NCBI RefSeq assembly: GCF_963678635.1
Contig: NC_087067.1
Location: 33,020,401-33,084,400, forward strand
Reading direction: 5' to 3'
Length of the DNA: 64,000 nucleotides
From: Symsagittifera roscoffensis
Lineage: Eukaryota > Xenacoelomorpha > Acoela > Convolutidae
Shown: piece by piece, positions 9,857 through 18,157 of the stretch
Position numbering within the stretch: position 1 is the first letter of the stretch
Layout: each line of letters opens with the position of its first letter
The notes under the pieces: model-generated
Seen by the model: the letters and a program-made list of their open reading frames with translations, nothing else
Told to the model about the DNA's origin: nothing
Databases searched by the model: none
Translations under genes and position numbers: made by a program

Positions 9857-12040
9857 TTATGGAATGGAACCAAGTTTTTTGAGATATTCAGATGTATCTT
9901 GACACCATGATGATATCAGCTTAGCTACAATGTATTTCATGCCTATTACCTTTTCTTCAACAAGCAGATCTTTTATTGAATTGAAATTAAGTTTATCTTT
10001 AAAAGAAGAGCAGTTTTCACAAGCGAAAAACAAATGTTGCATGGTTTCGAACTCTCTTTCACAAGAGTAACAAAGGGGGTGGTCCACCAAATTTTTAATC
10101 CATTTCCTGGGCTTATCCAGATAACTGTTTAAGAAAAATAAGTAGAGAATGTTTTTATCTAGAGGGGTGAACTTTTTATGTTTCCATATTTTGGTTAGGA
10201 ATTGAAAAATCAAAGATTTGTCTGATAGACTAAGATCCGGGTAGAAATTCGCAATTTTTCTAGCTATAACCTTCGTTTTATAATTTGGAAGCATCAACTC
10301 TGCATAAAGACTAGACATGTTCATCTTCATAGGATTAATTACTTTTCCATTTTGAACTAGCTGAAAACTATCTCGAGCAAACTCGAGAATGAAAATGTTT
10401 TTTTTAATTAAGAAATTTTTGAAGGATCTGAAAATCTTAGATTTTTTGAAGTAGATCACTTCTTTGTTGCTACCCAAGGTATTAAGTAGGGATACCATGT
10501 CGAAAATTTTTGCAGCCGCAATATAAAAATTTAAATTTTTGAAGCCTGTGCCTCCATTATTGAATGGAAGGTATAAGATCTGCTTGTTGATTGAATGTTT
10601 TCCTCCAAGCCATACACTGTTAATCAATTTCATTTCTAACCCATCAATGAAAGTTTTTGTCAACTCCAAGTGCCTCATCACATATACGAGTCTTGAGGTC
10701 ACAAAAGTCTCAATATTCAGGCTTCGCGCCCGGAGAGTCATACATTTTAAGCTGAATTTAGCTGAATTATTAATCGTATCTTCCAATATCTTGGTTTTAA
10801 TTTTCAATGAATCATTCAAGCTTAAGCATATGCCTAATAATTTAAGGGCTGATACTTTCTTCAACTGTTTAGGCACGAAACCTAAACTCAGAACTTTGGT
10901 TTTATCTACATCTATAGCAAGTTTTGATACCAAATTGAACTTATTGATTTCATCAAGTAAATTTCCGATACAAGCGCGTTTAATGAAAACACTAATATCA
11001 TCGGCGTAGGCCACAATTTTAAGTGCTTGGTTGGATTTGATAGAATTATTATAGCGTATGGCTTGGAGTAAAGGTTCCATTCCTAAAATGAACAAAAGCG
11101 CCGAAAGAGCGCATCCTTGTTTAATCCCATTGTCGACTCTAATTGATCGTGATAGGTAGCCACCTATTTCTATCATCGCTTTGGTATCAGTATATATGAT
11201 GGATATCAAAGAAGTTATGATTTCTGGACAGCCTATGGCTGTTAAAACGTTCAAAATGTAATCACGGTCCATACGGTCAAAAGCCTTACTGAAATCGATG
11301 GCTACCACACAATTAGATTTTCCGAGTTTTTCTTGAGCTAATCTAGCCCTAATTATGGCTGTATGAATACAGCGCTTTGGCAAATAAGCAAGTTGATGTT
11401 TGCGTATTAGGTTATTTAAAGGGTCTCTTAAATGAGATGCCAGAACATGGGAAAGAATTTTGAGATCAGTGTTAAGGAGGCTTATTGGTCGGAATTCGTC
11501 CACATTTAAACTGTTTTCAATTTTTGGGATGAGTTTTATTATTGAAATGAGAAACGACCTAGGTGCCGCTTTATTGTAGCACATCGAGTTAAATAACTCA
11601 GCGAGCAACGGAGCGAAAAAATTTGAGTGGTTTTTATACAAGTCTGAAGTAAGACCATCAGATCCAGGTGCGCTATTTTTATTTAATTTATTTATAGCTT
11701 GCTTCACTTCCTCTTCACCTATTGGCGAATTATTAAACATTTTGGTAATTTTCTTTATTCGTTTTGAATTCCGCAGCTTAAAAACATTCAAAAGCTCCTC
11801 CCTGGGTGCGTAGTTGGCGTCAGCAACCGTTTTTTTATAGTAAATATTGGAGTAAAAGCTCGAGAATTCGTTCAAAATTTCATCAATGTCATTGGAAATT
11901 TCACCACTTTTCAGCTTTATTTGCTTAATACTTTTATTAACTTTGAAGTAACTTAGCAGTGATTTAAGCGCACCCGAATCACCATGGTTGAGGTCTAAAT
12001 AAAATCCACGAATGTACTTAAATTTGGTCCTCAAGTCCAT
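9857..12040 (-). CDS. Reverse transcriptase region of element A (ORF2-type polyprotein, 5' part disrupted)
   Basis: 727 codons are open from the first ATG; the frame continues upstream (PLRDE before M) until the deleted endonuclease part, so this ATG is only a convenience start. It would make cDNA at a nicked target by target-primed reverse transcription. Motifs: APGSDGLTSDLY near residue 125, FRPISLLNTDLKILSHVLA near 183, DFSKAFDRMD near 250, GIKQGCALSALLF near 308, YADD at 345-348 (nt 10997-11008), and a zinc knuckle C657-x2-C660-x8-H669-x4-C674 near the end. QGCA replaces the usual QGCP seen in copy B. The RT part looks intact; the endonuclease needed for its own insertion is not. Confidence 0.85.
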   Translation of the reverse strand: MDLRTKFKYIRGFYLDLNHGDSGALKSLLSYFKVNKSIKQIKLKSGEISNDIDEILNEFSSFYSNIYYKKTVADANYAPREELLNVFKLRNSKRIKKITKMFNNSPIGEEEVKQAINKLNKNSAPGSDGLTSDLYKNHSNFFAPLLAELFNSMCYNKAAPRSFLISIIKLIPKIENSLNVDEFRPISLLNTDLKILSHVLASHLRDPLNNLIRKHQLAYLPKRCIHTAIIRARLAQEKLGKSNCVVAIDFSKAFDRMDRDYILNVLTAIGCPEIITSLISIIYTDTKAMIEIGGYLSRSIRVDNGIKQGCALSALLFILGMEPLLQAIRYNNSIKSNQALKIVAYADDISVFIKRACIGNLLDEINKFNLVSKLAIDVDKTKVLSLGFVPKQLKKVSALKLLGICLSLNDSLKIKTKILEDTINNSAKFSLKCMTLRARSLNIETFVTSRLVYVMRHLELTKTFIDGLEMKLINSVWLGGKHSINKQILYLPFNNGGTGFKNLNFYIAAAKIFDMVSLLNTLGSNKEVIYFKKSKIFRSFKNFLIKKNIFILEFARDSFQLVQNGKVINPMKMNMSSLYAELMLPNYKTKVIARKIANFYPDLSLSDKSLIFQFLTKIWKHKKFTPLDKNILYLFFLNSYLDKPRKWIKNLVDHPLCYSCEREFETMQHLFFACENCSSFKDKLNFNSIKDLLVEEKVIGMKYIVAKLISSWCQDTSEYLKKLGSIP

Positions 12041-12194
12041 CTCATCTCGGAGAGGCCAACTGGGGCTGTCTGGTTGTCTCTGAATTGATGAAATGTATAT
12101 CTGCAGGCTTACTACTTTGTATGTAGGGGGCGATGTTTTTATTCAGTTGTCTATGGCCATTAATGCATAAAAAACGCAACCAGTCACGAAGTCT

Positions 12195-12756
12195 GGCTTT
12201 AAATTTGTCGTATTTAAAATTGTGTGATATCTTTGGACCCGCCGGTCACTACGATGTAATGCAAGATTGCATAATTCAGAACTTGATCGGCAGTTAAAAT
12301 CACCCCCAACCAAAATCAATGTATCTCTCCGTTGCTCGGCTAATTTGTTAGCTAGGCCAGTAAGGACTGAGTAGTCCTTGCTGAGGGGATTGATTTATAT
12401 AGAGCAGTAAATGCTGCCAGATTCTGACTCTTTCAGAGCCAAAGCCATGTGGCTTTGGTAAAAACTCTGAACTTTCCATTTATTGGAAAATATCCTGAGT
12501 TATTTTGGCTGCATGGCTGGATTAGATAATTCAATTTATAGCTGGTCAAAATGGCCTTATGCTTTGAGCTTAATACATACAATTTTGTTTCTTGTAACGC
12601 TATAACGTAGTCATGATGTAATTTCCCCCCATGTTTTGGCTTATTCAGGTCAACCAGGATGCCTAGAAGTTTGAGGTGATTACCTAGACCTCTACAGTTT
12701 AATGTATAAAAGCACGTCATGACTAGATTATAAGTCTGTTGGAAATAATTTTGCAT
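12195..12756 (-). pseudogene. Apurinic-type endonuclease region of element A, frameshifted and deleted
   Basis: Frames carry the endonuclease start FYTLNCRGLG and the metal-binding QETKL, then shift near 12460 by a 1-nt loss (ggtaaaact type instead of ggttaaaact as in B). The LILVGGDFNC motif is present in another frame. The part carrying SRLDYIFS and SDHNALH in copy B is deleted here (join near 12193). This domain normally nicks the DNA target; here it cannot be made intact. Confidence 0.75.
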
Positions 12757-12779
12757 GCGAATTTGAATAGTTAAAGATA

Positions 12780-13339
12780 GCCGGTTTCATAATGTTATTC
12801 GGGGTTCTATGAGTAAAGACCTGATGGGGTTTTACTATCACCACCACCAAAATCAACGTATCTCCCCGTTGCCTATCATGCTCTCTAGCTAGGGCAGTAA
12901 GGACTGAAAAGTCCTTACTGTGGGGATCGATGCAAATAGAGGAGTATATACTGCCAGATTCTGACTTTGTCAAAGCCGAAAATTTTCGGATTTGGTAAAA
13001 TCTCCGAAAATTCCAGTTTTCGGTTGAGAAAAAGTTCAAAATTTCTAACTTACACTGTTTGCGTGTTTGGAATGAATTATACAGTTTAAAATTGATCAAG
13101 ATGGCGTTTTCTTTTAAGCTTAATACATACCGTTTTGATTCTGGAAATGCTATAACGTAGTCATGTCGTACTTTTCTTTCAAAATTTGGCTTGCTGAGGT
13201 CAATATAGATGCAATTCATACTGATGTGGTCCTTATAACCTCTAGGACGTTCTGAAAACAGGCACGTCTTGACTAAGTTATAAGTTTTTCCTATGCAAAT
13301 CGCATGCAAAGTTACTAATTTCGTCTTAGCCGTTATTAC
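12780..13339 (-). pseudogene. Degenerate duplicate of the endonuclease N-terminal region at the 5' end of element A
   Basis: An open frame (continuing into the flanking spacer) aligns with the endonuclease region about 540 bp further into the element: TYNLVKTCLF/TYNLVMTCFY, YIDLSKPN/LVDLNKPK, HDYVIAFPESK/HDYVIALQETK, SESGSIY, RGDTLIL. Catalytic signatures are gone: LNCRGLG is SERPRGYKD, QETK is PESK, and VGGDFNC is VVVIVKP. DNA-level similarity is also clear, so this is a tandem duplication rather than a separate gene. It may act as 5' leader or promoter sequence. Confidence 0.7.
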
Positions 13340-13356
13340 GATCACAACAATTAGGC
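13340..13356 (+). repeat. Target-site duplication of element A, right
   Basis: atcacaacaattaggct, identical to the empty site in other units. The array resumes seamlessly from here. Confidence 0.8.
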
Positions 13357-14008
13357 TAAAAGCATCTATCAGTATCCTGGCTGGTATTCGACCATATGCC
13401 ACTAACGTTGAGTGAGCGGCTATCATGCCATAGATGGTCATCTAAGACACCTTGTACACGCTCCGTAGGTTTTGACCAGCCGATTTGGCCATAAAACTCA
13501 TTGGGCCAAAAAAATTCTGAAAATTGTCAATCTTTCAAATTTTGTTTGAATTGCATAAATTATAACGTGAGCGTGCAAAATTTTACATGGTATAAGAGCA
13601 TATTTCTACTCTCGCGCGAGGGCGAGTGTTTTAAAACTAATGTACATAGTTATATGCTAGTCAGGATATAAATGGAAGCGGAATTACTCAAATGCCTAAG
13701 GCAGAACCGCAGATTCTGTCTTTGTCCACATCGTTAAGCCCATGTCGTATGTAACGGCACAAACGCAGATGGTTATAACGTAGTCTACTGTACTCTTACG
13801 ATAGATTTACTAGCCAGCAGGGGAGTTTTGTTAGGGCGAAGTGTCATTATGGCTACCTCTTTTCAACTTTCCCCCTTGACCTTTCATAAGTTGGTCCGGG
13901 AGCGACCCAGCTCTCAACCCAGTCGGATAAAAATAAATTTTTATGATGCGAGCTGTTTTTTCATTGTTGTGTTCAAGGCATGTACCAAAATTAGGAAAAG
14001 GTTTAGCT

Positions 14009-14195
14009 ATCGCTTCTCGGCCTTTTGGCTAAGATCATGTGTAGTATCTGTTCTTGTCAGCTTAATATCTGGCATGCTGGGCATAGCCTGGCTCCAATAT
14101 TAAACCGATTTTCACTTCCCGAGTTAACACCGAAGCTTGCTTCAGTTGACTCACGGATTGCCCCGGTCTTACACTACCATCGGGAGCAGTCCACC
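14009..14195 (+). ncRNA. U2: U2 snRNA, copy 5
   Basis: 187 nt. It shares three variants with copy 1, 9 kb away: ggctcc, Sm site attttca, and gcccc before stem IV. It also has aaaccgatttt before the Sm site. GTAGTA and the stems are intact; Sm binding may be weakened. Confidence 0.88.
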
Positions 14196-15448
14196 TGAAA
14201 ATTCTGAACCTGCAAATTACCTTAATAGAGTGAAGATGTCAGTATGAAGAGTCTAATTGAGCCTGGTGAATTGCGCGAACGGCTAAAACTTGCCCAAAAA
14301 ACTTAAGACTTCAAAATTTTTCTATTTCTATCGTAAGACCATTGTCAAATCTTGGGGGACTGAGAAAATGAACCAATTTCGTCGAACCAGTTCAAAGTTA
14401 TGAGTTCTTGAAAGCTCGGTGATGCCAAAAAGATAAGCCTAATCGAGCGTGGTGCAAAAAACGAAATTTTCAAAATTTTTGTTCTTTTCTGTCTAAATTT
14501 TATTTTTTCAATATCGTATCACAATTTTGGACTCAGAACAATTCCAACGAGCCCAAAACGACTTCTTTAGCTTCAGTGTTCGTGGAGTAATCATCAGTTG
14601 AAATTTTGGGGGGAGCTGAAATTCGGCCATTTTGGAAGAAAATCGACCTAAAAGCTAACTTTTAAGTTAGTGCAATTTTTTTCTTGCATTTTTCATAAAA
14701 TGGGATGCTCTCTGCTGTCGCAGAAAGCATTCAAAGAAACTTATCAAATAGATTTGAAAACTTACCTATTTAATAAGTTTATCACAACAATTTGGCTGAA
14801 AGCATCTATCAGTATCCTGGCTGGTATTCGACCATATGCCACTAACGTTGAGTGTGCGGCTATCATGCCATAGATGGTCATCTAAGACACCCTGTACACG
14901 CTCCGTAGGTTTTGACCAGCCGATTTGGCCATAAAACTCATTGGGCCAAAAAAATTCTGAAAATTGTCAATGTTTCAAATTTTGTTTGAATTGCATAAAT
15001 TATAACGTGAGCGTGCAAAATTTTACATGGTATAAGAGCATATTTCTACTCTCGCGCGAAGGCGAGTGTTTTAAAAGTAATGTACATAGTTATATGCTAG
15101 TCAGGATATAAATGGAAGCGGAATTACTCAAATGCCTAAGGCAGAACCGCAGATTCTGTCTTTGTCCACATCGTTAAGCCCATGTCGTATGTAACGGCAC
15201 AAACGCAGATGGTTATAACGTAGTCTACTGTACTCTTACGATAGATTTACTAGCCAGCAGGGGAGTTTTGTTAGGGCGAAGTGTCATTATGGCTACCTCT
15301 TTTCAACTTTCCCCCTTGACCTTTCATAAGTTGGTCCGGGAGCGGCCCAGCTCTCAACCCAGTCGGATAAAAATAAATTTTTATGATGCGAGCTGTTTTT
15401 TCATTGTTGTGTTCAAGGCATGTACCAAAATTAGGAAACGGTTTAGCT

Positions 15449-15635
15449 ATCGCTTCTCGGCCTTTTGGCTAAGATCATGTGTAGTATCTGTCCTTGTCAG
15501 CTTAATATCTGGCATGCTGGGCATAGCCTGGCACCAATATTAAACTGATTTTTACTTCCCGAGTTAACACCGAAGCTTGCTTCAGTTGACTCACGGATTG
15601 TCCCGGTCTTACACTACCATCGGGAGCAGTCCACC
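15449..15635 (+). ncRNA. U2: U2 snRNA, copy 6
   Basis: 187 nt. Consensus except tccttg for ttcttg just 5' of stem IIa. All core elements intact. Confidence 0.93.
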
Positions 15636-16799
15636 TGAAAATTCTGAACCTGCAAATTACCTTAAAAGAGTGAAGATGTCAGTATGAAGAGTCTAATTGA
15701 GCCTGGTGAATTGCGCGAACGGCCATAACTTGCCCAAAAAACTTAGGACTTCCAAATTTTTCTATTTCTATCGTAAGACCACCGTCAAATCTTGGGGGAC
15801 TGAGAAAATGAACCAATTTCGTCGAACCAGTTCAAAGTTATGAGTTCTTGAAAGCTCGGTGATGCCAAAAAGTTAAGCCTAATCGAGCGTGGTGCAAAAA
15901 ACGAAATTTTCAAAATTTTTGTTCTTTTCTGTCTAAATTTTATTTTTTCAATATCGTATCACAATTTTGGACCCAGAACAATTCCAACGAGCCCAAAACG
16001 ACTTCTTTAGCTTCAGTGTTCGTGGAGTAATCATCAGTTGAAATTTTGGGGGGAGCTGAAATTCGGCCATTTTGGAAGAAAATCGACCTAAAAGCTAACT
16101 TTTAAGTTAGTGCAATTTTTTTCTTGCATTTTTCATAAAATGGGATGCTCTCTGCTGTCGCAGAAAGCATTCAAAGAAACTTATCAAATAGATTTGAAAA
16201 CTTACCTATTTAATAAGTTTATCACAACAATTTGGCTAAAAGCATCTATCAGTATCCTGGCTGGTATTCGACCATATGCCACTAACGTTGACTGTGCGGC
16301 TATCATGCCATAGATGGTCATCTAAGACACCCTGTACACGCTCCGTAGGTTTTGACCAGCCGATTCGGCCATAAAACTCATTGGGCCAAAAAAATTCTGA
16401 AAATTGTCAATTTTTCAAATTTTGTTTGAATTGCATAAATTATAACGTGAGCGTGCAAAATTTTACATGGTATAAGAGCATATTTCTACTCTCGCGCGAA
16501 GGCGAGTGTTTTTTTTAAAGTAATGTACATAGTTATATGCTAGTCAGGATATAAATGGAAGCGGAATTACTCAAATGCCTAAGGCCGAACCGCAGATTCT
16601 GTCTTTGTCCACATCGTTAAGCCCATGTCGTATGTAACGGCACAAACGCAGATGGTTATAACGTAGTCTACTGTACTCTTACGATAGATTTACTAGCCAG
16701 CAGGGGAGTTTTGTTAGGGCGAAGTGTCATTATGGCTACCTCTTTTCAACTTTCCCCCTTGACCTTTCATAAGTTGGTCCGGGAGCGACCCAGCTCTCA

Positions 16800-16812
16800 A
16801 CCCAGTCGGATA
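16800..16812 (+). repeat. Target-site duplication of the Jockey/CR1-like element, left
   Basis: acccagtcggata, repeated exactly at 20505-20517. The empty site in other units has a single copy. Confidence 0.9.
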
Positions 16813-16871
16813 GGTTCCAGACAAGGCCGCCTTTTCGTGGTGGAACCAACACCAGCTGACAGTTGGTGCAA

Positions 16872-17534
16872 ATGGCCGTTCAGCGGACCTCAAAACCCGC
16901 CGGACAAAAAACCCTCCTTCGTGCACGAAGAGAGGTCCATCCCCAGTCCGTGTTTTTGTGGACGGAGCAGGACAGGCCAGCAACCCTGCTCCGTATTCTT
17001 CTCATCCGAGCTGGCATTGAAAGCAACCCGGGACCGCCTAAAAGGCAAAAGTGCTGCAACTGCGCCAAGCCCCTCAACAAGAAAGGAAGCGTCAAATGCT
17101 CATCTTGTCGGAAGCACGCGCACTTCCCATGCACACCCTTTACAGATAGTTCCGAAGTGGTGTCTGACTGGACATGCATCACCTGCACACCAGAAACTCC
17201 AGCATCTCCGGTCAACGCCAACACCCACGCGACACCCACGACACCCAGTCCTACCCTGAACATCCTACAACTGAACTGCAACGGCATTGGGGGCAAAACA
17301 CCGGAAATTGCAGCATACCTCAATGCACACGATATCAATTTCGCTGCTATACAAGAAACCAAACTCACTGCTAAAAGCAGAGACCCTAACTTTGGTTCGT
17401 ACACAGTACTTCGTCAAGACAGACCAGCCAACAGAGAAGGAGGCGGCTGGCTTTCCTCATCCACGAAGACATTGTGTACACCCCAATGCAACTACCACAA
17501 GATGGGACTATGGAGTGCATGGGTATCAAAGTAG
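16872..17534 (+). pseudogene. N-terminal part: 2A-like motif, PHD-like finger, start of endonuclease
   Basis: The first ATG is at 16872; the frame reads to a stop at 17534 but is correct only to about 17450. The 2A-like segment LLIRAGIESNPGP has its core at nt 17013-17036; in related elements such motifs cause ribosome skipping between the final G and P. It is followed by CCNCAKPLNKKGSVKCSSCR, then KHAHFPC and WTCITC, a C4-H-C3 arrangement like a PHD finger. The endonuclease then opens with ILQLNCNGIGGKTPE and AAIQETKL (metal-binding N and E). After EGGG the frame shifts; the proper continuation LAFLIHEDIVYTP is in the next frame. Confidence 0.8.
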
Positions 17535-18157
17535 ACCACAATAACACCTCGTTCAGGGTCATAAACTACTACATCCCACCCACTAGCTCATGCCCCGAAG
17601 GGTACAGCGCCTCTACAGAGCCGCTTCTGAAAACAGACAATACCCTCGTACTAGGAGATGCCAATGCGCACGATCCCCTTTGGCACTCACCACTAGTCGA
17701 CACTCGAGGCAACAAGTTAGCAGGGGAAATCGAGTTTTCTGACTACGGAGTTCTCAATGAAAACACTCCCACAAGGATCCCATCTAACAACCAGCCGACG
17801 TCACCGGACGTCTCTTTAGCCTCAATGTCTCTGCTAACCTCAGCAGAATGGAGCACTGAGACATCCCTCAGCTCTGACCACTTGCCAATCACCATCAAAC
17901 TGGCGATGAGCTCCGAGACGACACCAGTTAGATCAGTCAAGAAAACCTACACCAATCTCGCCAAGGCCGACTGGGAAGCTTTCTCAACCGAAGTGGAAAC
18001 CATCATACACTCGTCCAGGAGTATAAACTGTCCAGATAAGGCCTTAATTGGCGCGCCTGGCGTGAGCTGCAGAAGTCAAACTAGGGGGGGGGGGGGGGGG
18101 GGTTGGGATTGGGCGAACCCCAGATCCCGGATGTGTACTCTGGCGAACGCCTCCTGA
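17474..18157 (+). pseudogene. Endonuclease C-terminal part of the Jockey/CR1-like element
   Basis: It continues the endonuclease after the frameshift (the usable frame begins slightly upstream, near 17455). Visible motifs are VINYYIPP, LVLGDANAHDPLWHS (catalytic D and N) and SSDHLPI (catalytic DH), so all endonuclease motifs exist but in two frames. The first codon used here is internal and is not a genuine start. The frame is proper to about 18042 (SINCPDKA); the last 38 codons read through the anomalous G-run segment and stop. Confidence 0.75.
18043..18135 (+). other. Anomalous segment with 8-base CG palindrome and G19 run
   Basis: Between CPDKA and SGERLLRDAI of the polyprotein lies ~95 bp that does not look like RT-linker coding sequence. 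It contains ggcgcgcc (18050-18057) and 19 consecutive G (18084-18102), and it puts endonuclease and RT in different frames. It may be a small insertion, filler DNA or an assembly/cloning artefact. Confidence 0.5.

Larger units (their letters stand above)
9723..13339 (-). mobile_element. L1/Tx1-like non-LTR retrotransposon, copy A, in U2 spacer
   Basis: A 3617-bp minus-strand element interrupts the U2 spacer between flanking copies of atcacaacaattaggct. The order in element sense is: a degenerate 5' duplicate of the endonuclease region, an apurinic-type endonuclease region (frameshifted and deleted), a reverse transcriptase with YADD, and a C-terminal CCHC knuckle. There is no ORF1 and no poly(A) tail; the 3' end is an AT-rich stretch ending atttgaa directly at the target. 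Compared with copy B it lacks about 340 bp in the endonuclease region (join near 12193) and 26 bp near 12052, so it is not autonomous as it stands. RT motifs (PISLLNTDLKILSHVLA, DFSKAFDRMD, QGC-LS-LLF, MEPLLQAIR) fit the L1/Tx1 group. Copy B sits at the identical spacer position. Confidence 0.9.
13340..16812 (+). repeat. U2 tandem array, segment 2 (U2 copies 5-6)
   Basis: The array resumes after element A and runs for two full units (U2 starts 14009 and 15449, spacing 1440 bp). It continues into the distal promoter region of the next unit, where the Jockey/CR1-like element is inserted. The last unit has a 3-bp longer T run near 16510. Spacer content is otherwise as in segment 1. Confidence 0.95.
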
